NCBI GenBank assembly: GCA_004151065.3
Contig: NWUY0300051984.1
Coordinates: 1-27,190 of the forward strand
Reading direction: 5' to 3'
Origin: Larix sibirica
Lineage: Eukaryota; Streptophyta; Pinopsida; Pinales; Pinaceae
DNA length: 27,190 bases
Shown: piece by piece, positions 1 through 9,512 of the stretch
Layout: each line of letters starts with the position of its first letter
How positions within the stretch are numbered: position 1 is the stretch's first letter
Position numbers and translations under genes: made by a program
Notes under the pieces: model-generated
What the model saw: the letters and a program-made list of their open reading frames with translations, nothing else
Databases searched by the model: none
Told to the model about the DNA's origin: nothing

Positions 1-776
1 CTAAATATTGGAGATTATAACTTCAAATCACAATTCCTTGTTAGATCCTTGTGGAGCAATAATAGTGACCTAATTTTGGGATTACCTTGGATAGAAACAT
101 TGGGGACTTTCATCTTAAACGTCGAAAGAAGTTTTTGGTATTTTCCTATAAGAAGAAGAAAATCGCATTGCAAGACGTTACAATGAAGTCATATTCAGAA
201 GCTCCATCATCTAAATACTTCAAAGATATATCAAAGGTGATTTCGTGGAAAAATCAAAAGTCAATACAAAAGACGCATAAAGAATTTGACAAAGTTGTCA
301 TTGATAAAGGCGAAGAGATCTCTCGTCTAAGAGATCATAATTAAAAATTACTTGTTCAAATCAAGAAGACAAAGGATAAAACATAGCACAATCAAAAGTT
401 AGAGGAGGAGAATCAAGATCTTTAGAAAAAAATAGCAGGAAAAGACGAAGAAAATTCCTCCTTAAAAAAGGTTAATCATGAATTGCTAGAACAAATGAAA
501 AAGTTAAGAGAAGAAGAACAAGAGAATCAAGATACTCAAAATGAAGTCGACAAGTCAGATTATAAGGAAGAACTCTTACGCTTAAGGAGACATAATCAAG
601 ACTTACTTATACAAGTTAGGAAGCTAAAGCATGATAACAAATATTTACAAGAAGAGTTAGGTCGCAAAGGATCATTAGTCGACAAAGAAGTCATCAGACA
701 CTCAAATTCAAACATTAGAAAAGGGAACCAATACAGAGGCAGTCGACACTCAAATTCAGAAGAATGCTTATATTGA
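1..776 (+). pseudogene. Retropepsin tail fused to Gln/Lys/Glu-rich coiled coil (LTR-retroelement-like relic)
   Basis: The first ~40 codons (frame 1) read as the C-terminal part of a retroviral-type aspartic protease: a LILGLPWIETLG core matches the I-L-G-x-x-W/F-L segment that follows the flap in retropepsins. A one-base slip near 120-130 moves the frame to +3, where KKFLVFSYKKKKIALQDV continues it. From about codon 70 the protein becomes a charged coiled coil (SRLRDHN, KLEEENQDL, LLEQMKKLREEE, LLRLRRHNQDL) up to 776. In-frame stops at 342, 384 and 423 and the slip make it a pseudogene. The coiled coil has internal similarity: the block at about 321-360 resembles that at about 570-625. No RT follows, which is unusual after a protease. 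I do not recognise the family; a Ty3-like or orphan gag-protease relic is the best guess. The 5' end is outside the window. Confidence 0.55.
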
Positions 777-810
777 AAAATCACTACAAACATAAAAGAA
801 AGATGGTTCC

Positions 811-1003
811 TAGGAACAATCACAAAAGATTAAGATGCCTTATCATCATCCAATTCACAAGAATCGATATGAATAACAATCACAAAATATGAGGATATCT
901 TATTATCATCCAAGTCACTAGAATCGATATGAACAACAATCACTAAATATTGGGATACCGTATCATCATCCAAATCACAAGTGCCGTTATGACCAACGAC
1001 AAG
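811..1003 (+). repeat. 60-bp tandem repeat, about three copies, 20-residue coding unit
   Basis: Units start at 841, 901 and 961 with an exact 60-base period; the bases at 811-840 resemble the end of a unit, and the third copy decays near 1003. In one frame each unit gives a 20-residue block like YHHPxHKNRYEQQSQNM, with stops only in individual copies (a taa and a tag). In the other frame each copy has a TGA at the same place. So the HHP/NRYEQQ frame is the likelier ancestral coding frame, joined to the upstream coiled coil by a further frameshift between 776 and 830. Homology was not established. Confidence 0.7.
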
Positions 1004-1009
1004 GTGAAA

Positions 1010-1387
1010 AGGAGCATACACAATATTTATTTTACAAACATATGATATATGATTTTAAAAAAGAATGTTGAAAAAATCAACAAACGATGTGGAAACAAAA
1101 AATGAGAAGTTCCATTGAACCAATCGATCAACAAAAAGTCCCAATGAAGGTTAACTTGGAGTGGACAACTTCGCAAATGATGCAACATTTTTACTCAATG
1201 CTTAAAAGAACATATCAACTCTTTTAGTCAAGTGTCGCAACTACCAACACATAAAATCATGAGACGACATTACAAGCAAGAGTAAAGACATGAATCCTCT
1301 TCATCAATATGCTTTGAGGACAAAGCATTTCTAAAGAGAATGGCAATGCTATGAACATAAATAACATGAAAATACATAACATAGTAT
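1010..1387. other. AT-rich tail of the retroelement-like relic, no clear gene
   Basis: Open stretches alternate with stops in all forward frames. Short peptides rich in Asn, Thr and Lys suggest a decayed continuation of the coding relic to the left, but no domain is recognisable. Confidence 0.3.
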
Positions 1388-1420
1388 AAATAATAAATAA
1401 TAATAATAATAATAATTAAT
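1388..1420. repeat. (TAA)n microsatellite
   Basis: A run of TAA trinucleotides with minor interruptions at both ends. Confidence 0.85.
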
Positions 1421-1739
1421 AAAAAAACATAATGAAAAGATGTGTTATCGAAAATACATAACTTTTAATGAAAGGGAACTCAGGATAGATATATATAACA
1501 GACCCTTAAGTTGTAATCTATCATCTTATTCAAATTTATATACATTTACTCAATATATTTTATTATTTTAAATGGATTACTTTATATTCCCTATATCTTG
1601 GATAATTTGTGTGTGAATGAACTTCGTTTGATTCATTCATAGTGAGGCAGGTTGGGTTCTCTCGTCGACATATGCATTGGATATAGAAATACTATAACTT
1701 GGTTGCTTGTGTGATCCTAACTAATGGCTCAACAAAATA
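1421..1739. other. AT-rich spacer, nothing recognised
   Basis: No sustained reading frame and no repeat was seen. It could hold an LTR end of the relic to the left or the decayed upstream RT part of the old LINE to the right; neither can be supported. Confidence 0.3.
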
Positions 1740-1964
1740 TTTGTTTCACCCATCCAAAGGATTTGATCAGAATCATAGAAGGAACAACAAGGGGACTCCA
1801 TGTAATTTATGTGAAATAACTTCCACCTAATGTTTATGGATGCCCTTCTATTTGGTAATGTATTGGTGTCAAAGGAAAAACAAAATTGGATTGTACTCAA
1901 AATGTTTCGCAGCATAACGGACATGAAGATAAATATGAGAAAATCCTCCATTTGTTTTAACAAA
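1740..1964 (+). pseudogene. Old LINE, 5' half: reverse transcriptase palm fragment
   Basis: After a frameshift near 1815 the sequence reads FHLMFMDALLFGN, followed by a Trp/Leu-rich segment and MKINMRKSSICFN. This is the RT motif C neighbourhood (normally F-x-D-D-x-L-L-F-G) followed by the motif D region (G-L-K-I-N-x-x-K-S) of plant L1-type elements. One aspartate of the catalytic pair is missing (FMD-ALL). A segment about 20 codons earlier (LIRIIEG) fits the helix between motifs B and C. The frame stops exactly where the younger LINE begins and resumes at 9787. No ORF1 or endonuclease of this old copy was seen, so it is 5' truncated or unrecognisably decayed. Confidence 0.7.
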
Positions 1965-1983
1965 GTCAATCAAGTTTGAAGCA
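1965..1983 (+). repeat. Left target-site duplication of the younger LINE
   Basis: The sequence starting GTCAATCAAGTT and ending GAAGCA recurs at 9765-9786, immediately after the A-rich 3' end of the LINE. The first 12 bases are identical and the last six are identical; a 1-versus-4-base difference lies between. The preceding bases (AACAAA) give the A-rich start usual for L1-type endonuclease sites. Confidence 0.85.
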
Positions 1984-2182
1984 GGAAAAAAATCAAATCA
2001 AGCTTAGCATGAAGATTGCATTTCATGGATAAGTTTGGTTTGGGTTTTGATCCATGGGTGGAGGATCGATGGAGTGGCGACTAGGGTTCAACAATCCTTC
2101 AGGGCTGCAAACTAAACCTTGCAACTAAACCCTACTTTCGCTTGGACTGACAGCGGGGCGGTTACCTGTGGAATGTACTTCC
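1984..2182 (+). other. 5' UTR region of the younger LINE
   Basis: This is the stretch between the left target-site duplication and the likely ORF1 start. It has no coding potential and no poly-A; an internal LINE promoter is expected here but no motif can be named. Confidence 0.5.
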
Positions 2183-4206
2183 ATGCCACCTGTTAATGGT
2201 TCAGATTACCATGCAGTGGATGTAGTTGATTACTCCACAGATCCCTTTGAAGGTAAAAACATTTTTTACCATGCATCGGATTTCAAACCGCGGTCACCAT
2301 TTTACTGTTCTGCAGTTGTTCTCACCTGAAGTAAACTTCCTTCTAACGACTAGAACCGGGTCGGTGGGGTTTAAGACACCTGGGGACGAAAAACCAATGG
2401 GTGAACTACCATTTTCTGGTAGCACGACTCGGGTGGAGGCGGTTTCTCTTCCTTTCGACCTAAACATTGCTCACCCACTCTCCCCAAATCTTGGTGGCAT
2501 GCCCTACCCACTCTTTGAACCACCTCCGTTCATCAGTCTGGTATTTTCACCACCCACTGACTCCACTATCACTCACACTGCTCTACAGACAGGGGGATGG
2601 GATATTGGCTCGCCTCTCATCTCGGACATGTAGGAACGCGGCTGGCCTTTACGAGATCCGTCGGAGCAACTGGTGACACCATACAACCTAGCCAAGGTAC
2701 CTATCACACACTGTCATGATGATTTCATTGACTCTCTCATACAATATCCAACGAACTTAGCATTTGTTTCTCCTCGGGAAAACGTTTCGGGACCAAACAC
2801 ATTCAAAATCCCCCTCAAGAACCAAGAGGGTTCTCCCCCGTGGAAGCGGAAAGGTAAATTCCTATGAACATGCGGGATCCCTTAAATATCATATGCGAGA
2901 AAAATGTTACCATAGAAAACTCTCTACACATGGAGGAAACGATGATTGTTGGGCATGCTAGGGGTAAATTTACCAATTTCGACGGATTGGACAAGTGGGT
3001 CTCCACAAATTGGTCAACACTTTTTTATTACAAATCGGAGATAATGGTTCTCTCCAGGGATTGGTTTGTTTTCAAACTCAAAAATCGGGAAGATGTGGGT
3101 CATGTCCTTCAAAAACACTGGAGTTTTGGCAATTCATTTATCCCCTTCAAAAATTGGACACCGATGTTTGATGCCAACACCGAAAATTTTGATGTCATCC
3201 CTATCTCGATTCGTCTGTCGGGCCTTCCTTGGGAATTTTGGAACCATGATTCTTTCAAAGACAATGGGAATGCTCAAGGAGCATATATTGATGCTGATAT
3301 GACCTTTACTCAAACCAAGAGAATGTCGGTGGCCAGAATTTTGGTGTCCATTAATGTCAGAGAAGGGCTTCGTGAACAACTAACTTTCATTTCGGGGCAG
3401 GAGCAGTGCATACAGAGACTAGATTATGAAGGAGTGCCCTTCTAATGCCACAAGTGCCATGGCTATGGACACTTGAAAAAACATTGTCGTCTTCCTTTTA
3501 ACGAGAAAGCAGATTCCTCTCAGAAACGGATGGAAGGGAGCGGTACGGTGGTTTGCGAAGGTTTTCAGAAAGCGGGCAGACTGAACGAAAATATGCGGGA
3601 GGTACACAGTGAGATGGAATTTTTGGCCACTACTCAGGCTTATTCGGCGAGTCATGGCGGTGCTGAACCCACCCTTTATCAACTCCCAGTGGATACCAAC
3701 ATTGATTACCATGTTTTGATGTCGGCTCACTTAGATGTCGAAGTTACTCTCCCTACACCGGGTAAGCTTGATGTTCCTACTACTCTTATATCCACTCTTG
3801 AATCTTATTTTTTGTCTTTAAATTTGGATTTGGCTGGAAATGATGCACCTTTTTTCCCTGTAGATCTTGAAACCCTCCCCCCCCCCTTTTTCACACTGCT
3901 TCATCTAGGGTCCCCACTTCGCCTGTGGTCTGCACCACTGACTCCCTGGCCCTGGCCCCTTCAAAAAAAACCCCCATCTGTTTCCACTTACGCTCTCATG
4001 ATATTCTTGTCCTCTCGACCTCCCACACATTCGTCCCTGGTCTAGGCTTGAATCCTTTATCCCGAAAAATGTTAAAAGGTTGTGATCGACCCACTCTTTT
4101 ATCATCGGCACAACAAAAGGCTATCCAAGACCTCGCGGATGGAAAACAAAAAACCATTGATGGGGCGCTTAGAGCAGCGAAGGCCCATTTGGGGGTTACT
4201 CAATGA
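2183..4206 (+). pseudogene. LINE ORF1: DUF4283 and CCHC zinc-knuckle RNA-binding protein, broken
   Basis: The start chosen is the ATG at 2183 (MPPVNGSDYHAVDVVDY), which opens the first long frame after the 5' UTR. ORF1 proteins of plant L1 elements bind element RNA in the RNP. The frame goes 2, then 3 (about 2330-2860, Pro/Ser-rich), then 2 (2864-4045), then 1 (about 3925-4206), so at least three indels; one probably lies in the C-run near 3880. Stops lie at 2631 and 3443. Residues encoded by 2920-3440 form a DUF4283 domain (KWVSTNWS, WFVFKLKNREDV, WTPMFD, IRLSGLPWEFW). Directly after the 3443 stop comes CHKCHGYGHLKKHC, a C-x2-C-x4-H-x4-C knuckle. The last codons overlap the ORF2 start (ATGA at 4203-4206). 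Confidence 0.88.
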
Positions 4207-5740
4207 AACTTCTGTCTTTAAATTGTCAGGGTTTGGCAAGTAAACCCAAAAAACTTGCTCTTAAGAGGTTGATTGTTCTTCATCAACCAGATATTTTTAT
4301 GTTACAAGAAATGATGGGGTCTGAAGAAGATTTCATGGTTTCCCTCACTTTACTTTTTCCCTTATTTGATTTTACTTCCACAAGTGCCCGAGGTCTCTCT
4401 GGCAGTCTCGCCTTGGGTTGGAAAAAATCTTCAGTAAAAGCTTTAAACACTTGGGGTTTTTCCTCTGGGATGGGAGTGGAGATATTTCAAGTTGGATTAA
4501 ACAGGTCTTTCACAGTTTTAAACATATACGGCCCCTAATTGGAACAAGTTTCTTTCTGTGACTCACTTCGCAACAAATCCCTACTTACAGGGGGAGATTT
4601 GATCCTTGGTGGAGATCTGAACTTCACCTTAGGTTCTCATGAACATTGGGGACCACTTGCTCAATGAGATCCTCTTGCTGGATATTTTTATCTACTTCTG
4701 AAGGAATCTCACCTCATTGATATACACCCCACAAAATTGAAGCATACTTGGACAAATCGTAGAACTGGTGAGGGGAGAATCGCTAAGCGTTTGGATCGTT
4801 TTCTGCTGGCTGAAAACTTGGTGGGACAAGATTACAGATTTCGGAAATGGGTTGACTCTGGAGGCTTCTTAGATCATCACCCTATTTTCCTTGAAATTCC
4901 GGGCAACTCTACAAAACCCCGCAGCCCTTTCAAGCTCTGTGCAGCATGGCTAAAAGAGGAGGTATCAAAAATTGTAAAAGACTATTGGATTCCCTATCAA
5001 CCAGATGAGGGTATTTTTGTTGCTCCACACTTTGTCAAAAATCTCACCAGAGTAAAGAATTTGTTGAAATATTGGGCCTTCCAAAAGAGGGAAAGAGATG
5101 AACTTGAGTTACTACATGTTGAAAAGGAAATTGCCAGTTTACAGGACTCCGATGGGGGCGGTTTTCTCTCACAGGAGTCTACTGAAATATTAAAATCCTT
5201 GGAAGAAAGTCATAATAAACTTCTCTTAGAACAAGAGGAAGTCTGGAGACTAAAGAGCAGGGCCATCTGGCTTGAGAGTGGAGATGAAAATACAAAATTA
5301 TTTCAGGCTTATGAAAAGGGTCGGAAGTCACAAAATACCATCTGCGATTTAAAAAATGAACACGACGAGATCATCACCTCTTTTGATGAGATGGCTTCCC
5401 TGGGCACTTCACACTTCAAAGCTCTCTTTTTGGAAAATAGAAGAGCAAAAATTGTTGAAGTCATCCGACTCTCACAATATTTTCCCGGAGCTGTCACACA
5501 TGAAGATAATCAGAACTTCCTGGAAGAAATATCTAAAGAGGAACTCAAGGAAACACTGCACATTTTTCAAAAAGATAAAAGCCTTGGACCAGATGGATGG
5601 ATAATATAATCCTTTCTTGAATTTTATGAACCAATCGGCACTGACCCATTTAAGCTCGTAGAAGAATCTAGACAAAGGGGACTTGTTCATCTGCCCTTAA
5701 ACGCCACTTTTATTGCTCTTATTCCCAAATCTGACAAACC
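4203..5740 (+). pseudogene. LINE ORF2, first segment: APE endonuclease and RT N-terminal region (copy 1)
   Basis: It starts MKLLSLNCQGLAS, the usual start of plant L1 endonucleases with the metal-binding Asn. Further APE landmarks follow: MLQEM (Glu; QET in most), GGDLNFTL (Asp-x-Asn), HTWTNRR, and SGGFLDHHPI, where the usual Ser of SDHxP is Leu. This domain nicks the target DNA. A long charged linker (KRERDELELL, LKSRAIWLESGDENTK) leads to FIALIPKSDKP, the first RT block. Stops lie at 4536, 4665 and 5607. The copy ends at the unresolved base at 5741, and from 4572 onward it is repeated at 5742-6914 with roughly 90-93% identity by eye. Confidence 0.88.
4572..5740 (+). repeat. Duplicated 1.17-kb LINE block, copy 1
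   Basis: This block starts AACAAATCCCTACTTACAGG and ends TCTGACAAACC, directly before the n. Copy 2 begins with the same bases directly after the n. The offset is 1170 bases. Substitutions are spread throughout, and each copy has its own defects: the 4665 and 5607 stops here, an extra A near 5984 in copy 2. Confidence 0.93.
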
Positions 5741-5741
5741 N
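5741..5741. other. Unresolved base (n), probable assembly gap
   Basis: A single n lies exactly at the boundary between two copies of the same LINE block. This is what a scaffolder leaves when joining contig ends that both lie in a repeat; the true gap size is unknown. Confidence 0.8.
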
Positions 5742-6914
5742 AACAAATCCCTACTTACAGGGGGAGATTTGATCCTTGGTGGAGATCTGAACTTCACCCT
5801 AGGCTCTCGTGAACATCGGGGACCTCTTGCTCGATGTGATTCTCTTGCTGGATATTTTGATCTTCTTCTGAAGGAAGCTCGCCACATCGATATACACCCC
5901 ACAAAACTAAAGCATACTTGGACAAATCGTAGAACTGGTGAGGGGAGAATCGCTAAGCGTCTGGATTGTTTTCTGCTGGCTGAAAAACTTGGTGGGACAA
6001 AATTATAGATTTCGGCAATGGGTGGACTCCGGAGGCTTCTCAGATCATTACCCTATTTGCCTTGAAATTATGGGAAACTCTACAAAACCCCCCAGCCCTT
6101 TCAAACTCTGTGCAGCATGGCTTGAAGAGGAGGAGGTATCAAAAATTGTAAAATACTCTTGGATTCCCTATCAATCAGATGAAGTTATTTTTGCTGCTCC
6201 ACACTTTGTCAAAAATCTCACCAAAGTAAAGAATTTGCTGAAAGATTGGGCCTTCAAAAAGAGGGAAAGAGATGAACTTGAGTTACTACGTGTTGAAAAG
6301 GAAATTGCCAGTTTACAGGACTCCGATGGGGGTGGTTTTCTCTCGCAGGAGTCTACTGAACTATTAAAATCCTTGGAAGGCAGCCGAAATAAACTTCTCT
6401 TAGAACAAGAGGAAGTCTGGAGACTAAAGAGCAGGGCCATCTGGCTTGAGAGTGGAGATGAAAATACAAAATTCTTTCAGGCTTATGCAAAGGGTCGAAA
6501 GTCACAAAATACCATCTGGGATTTAAAAAATGAACATGACGAGGTCATCACCTCTTTTGATGAGCTGGCTTCCCTGGGCACTTCACACTTCAAAGCTCTC
6601 TTTTCGGAAAATAAAAGAGCAAACATTGCTGAAGTCATCCGACTCTCACAATATTTTCCCAAAGCTGTCACACATGAAGATAATCAGAATTTACTAGAAG
6701 AAATCTCTGAAGAGGAACTCAAGGAAACACTGAACAGTTTTCAAAAAGATAAAAGCCCTAGACCAGACGGATGGATGATAGAATTCTTTCTTGAATTTTA
6801 TGAAACCATTGGCACTGACCTACTTCAGCTAGTAGAAGAATCTAGACAAGGGGGACTTGTCCATCTGCCCTTAAACGCCAATTTTATTGCTCTTATTCCC
6901 AAATCTGACAAACC
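5742..6914 (+). repeat. Duplicated 1.17-kb LINE block, copy 2
   Basis: This is the counterpart of 4572-5740. It is four bases longer: an extra A near 5984 shifts the frame, and an extra GAG codon gives EEE near 6125. It keeps the endonuclease SDHYP motif intact and has no stop corresponding to 5607. Confidence 0.93.
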
Positions 6915-8300
6915 AGAATCCTTGCATGATTTCCGTCCTATCTCTCTTTGCAATATTACTTACAAGGTTGTGGAAAAAATCATGGCTAAACGGTTGAAAA
7001 GTGTGATCTCAAATTTCATCTCAACGAAACAATTTAGCTTCCTTGAAGGAAGGCAGATACATGAAGCTACTGGGGTCGCACAGGAGGGTTTACATTCTCA
7101 AAAACTGAAAGGCATAAAAGGAGTTGTCATCAAAATTGATCTCTCAAAGGATTATCTACGACTGTTAATGACACATCTAGGTTTTGATTATGCCTTCATC
7201 AAATGGACGATGAGTTGCATCACAACAGCCTCATTTGTTGTACTAATCAATGGTTCTCCATCAACCTTTTTATGCCCTGAAAGGGGACTATGCCAGGGTT
7301 TCCCTTTATCACCAGTATTATTCCTTCTGGTGGCAGAAGGTCTGAGTAGATCCATTCTGGATGCAAAGCACCAAGGCACTTTCCATGGAATTTGCATCAC
7401 CAACACTCTTAGACTCTCCCACCTACTCTTTGTAGATGACATTCTACTCTTTTACGATGGCTTGCAACGGGATGCAGAACAACTAGATCTCATTCTGAAA
7501 CTCCTTCAAGAGGCAAAGGGAATGGTCATAAACATTCTCAAATCCTCCATTACTCTCTACAGATTGACAGATGACGAAAGACACAGGTACATATCACTCT
7601 TTCCTTTTGAAATATTAAACATTGATGTAGGATTGAAATATCTGGGCTTTCATTTAAATCCAAATGGCTATAAAAATTGTGACTGGACTTGGCTTCTAAC
7701 AAAATTGGAGAAAAGGTTGATGGTTTGGAGCCACCGGTGGCTCTCAAGAGCTGGCTGCCTCGTACTTATAAAATCGGTTATGGAGGCCATCCCAATCTAC
7801 TAGATGTCGCTAGCATGGATTCCTAAAGGTATTTTGGAAAAAGCCAAAAAACTCTGCTTTCATTTTCTCTGGTCTGGAAACTCTAATACATATGTAGCGC
7901 CTTGGGTCACTTGGGAAAGAATTACTTTGCCAAAATCCTTGGGGGGTTGGGGACTTAAACATATCCACTCTTTCGCAAAATCCCTTGTTGCTAAGGTCGG
8001 ATGGAGAATCCTCACCACTGAAAACCTCTGGACGGAGGTGGTTAAACAGAAGTACATTACCCTCGATTCGCTCATACACTAGATTCGAAACCCTACAAAG
8101 CCACTTGTTGGGATCTCCGTCATCTGGAAGGCGGTATTGACCTCTCTCCCACTCATAAAACAGGGGCTTGCTTGGAAGGTGGGAAACGGTTCACAAATTC
8201 GTATTGGATCGAATCCTTGGTTGGGATGTCAAAACAAACATATCCTCCCAAATCCCTTAATTTTTTCCTTAATCACCAAGGAATCGTTCATTTAAATCAA
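5742..8300 (+). pseudogene. LINE ORF2, second segment: endonuclease C-terminal half and reverse transcriptase
   Basis: The frame begins inside the endonuclease (GGDLNFTL, HTWTNRR), slips at about 5984, then stays open to a TAG at 7801. RT blocks in order: FIALIPKSDKP, HDFRPISLCNITYKVVEKIMA (fingers), VVIKIDLSKDYLRLL (motif A, Asp at 7138-7140), GLCQGFPLSPVLFLL (motif B), LLFVDDILLF (motif C, FVDD at 7429-7440), VINILKSSI (motif D) and LKYLGFHL. Plant L1 motif A usually reads DLSKAYDRVSW before the YLRLL-like part; about seven residues are missing here, in frame. After stops at 7801 and 8080 the thumb/connection continues (SVIWKAVL, GLAWKVGNGSQIRIGSNPW), with a further frameshift near 8260. 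This enzyme would copy LINE RNA at the nicked target. Confidence 0.9.
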
Positions 8301-8936
8301 GTTGTAGATCCCCTTTCTACTACCATTTGGAAACAGGATTGGAGGAGCTCGATGGATCTGGATATCCCGGTTGCTTTTGTCAATACTTGGAATGAGTACA
8401 TTATTTCCCTAAGAATCTCCCATGTTCGAATTTTTTATTCTGCTGATGAACTCATCTGGTCGTCGGACTCAAATGGAAAATACACTCCAAAATTGGGATA
8501 CAAACTACTGATGGAACAAAAACAACAAAATGTGGAAAAAATGGTGGTGGCTAAAGATTTGGAAAACTCACTGCCCTTCAAAATAAATAAAAAATTATGT
8601 GGTGCACGATTGCAAACATGATTCCTACTTGGGACCACATAAAGAAGAAAAACATTGAAGGCTCGGGTTGGTGCACACTCTACAAACAGGATGAGGAAAC
8701 TATCACACACCTCTTCCGAGGTTGCCCTTTCACGAAACAAATTTGGTCTGAGTTGAAGATCTTACACCCGACTGCAAGCTTGTGGGTTGGGGATACTGTT
8801 GAAGAGGCTTGGAAAACATGGCATGAAACACTTGATACTTCCTATATTCATGCATTACCTTTGATCACTATCTGGGGCATCTGGCTCGCTCAAAACCAAC
8901 AGATCTTTTTTTGGAAAATCTACAACCCCTTCTCTC
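8260..8936 (+). pseudogene. LINE ORF2: connection and zf-RVT zinc-binding domain, broken
   Basis: Frame 3 carries IVHLNQVVDPLSTTIWKQDW and WSSDSNGKYTPKLGYKLL, the usual lead-in to zf-RVT. Near 8540 the frame changes, then from about 8597 frame 2 reads MWCTIANMIPTWDHIKKKNI and WCTLYKQDEETITHLFRGCPFTKQIW. zf-RVT normally has C-x-x-C before the H and C of H-L-F-x-G-C. Here the second cysteine is Tyr (codon TAC at 8681, one G-to-A change from TGC). The frame shifts again near 8920, where RNase H begins. Confidence 0.85.
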
Positions 8937-9512
8937 TTGGTAAATCACAGCTTATCTATTCTATCTTACTTTCCGCAGGAAAAGAATCAACCTATTCCTC
9001 GCAACATCATTGAAGAAGCCATAAACCCCACTCAGCCATGGGCCTACTTTGATGTAGCCTCACAAAACAATATCTATGGCGGTGGTGCGATACTGCACTT
9101 AACTCAAAACAATTCTTTCAAGATTCACATGAGGCTTGGACACGGCACAAACAATTATGCTAAACTCTTTGCTTTAAAACTTCTAATTACTTTAGCGTGG
9201 GAAAAACAGTGCACACATCTACAAATTTTTGGAGACTCCATGATTATCATAAACTGGATAAATCAACTTCAGAGGTGTCATAATCTCCTCTTAAGTGCAA
9301 TGTTAGCAGAAACATTGAGATTAACGAAAAATTTTGACACTTTCTCATGTCTACATGTCTACAGGGAAAGGAACCGGGAGGCCGATCTTTTATCAAAGCA
9401 GGGATTGACCCTTCAACTCGGTCACTGGAAAATCAGAGAACAAAACAATGATATTTTACATGAATACTACCACAGACCATTTATCGAAGGGATTGAGGCA
9501 CAAAACATATGA
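8937..9512 (+). pseudogene. LINE ORF2: C-terminal RNase H domain (RVT_3 type)
   Basis: The open frame contains WAYFDVAS (first catalytic Asp, 9051-9053), NNYAKLFALKLLI, LQIFGDSMIII (Asp at 9234-9236) and NREADLLSKQG (last Asp, 9384-9386). RNase H of this type normally has NNxAEL, with Glu as the second catalytic residue. Here it is Lys (AAA at 9162-9164), so the D-E-D-D set is incomplete and the domain is probably dead even though the frame is open. The domain would remove the RNA template strand during cDNA synthesis. The stop at 9510-9512 is the expected ORF2 end. Confidence 0.88.

Noticed and set aside
1-776. Endogenous pararetrovirus (caulimovirid) origin for the protease/coiled-coil relic
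   Set aside because: No movement protein, coat-protein zinc knuckle, RT or RNase H of that group is seen next to it; a retrotransposon-like origin is simpler.
830-1021. Minus-strand 63-codon frame with a repeated pattern (IDSxDLDD)
   Set aside because: It is the antisense of the 60-bp tandem repeat; the plus-strand frame joins better to the coding relic.
6171-8740. Several minus-strand frames over the LINE
   Set aside because: Antisense shadows of ORF2; they show no independent motif.
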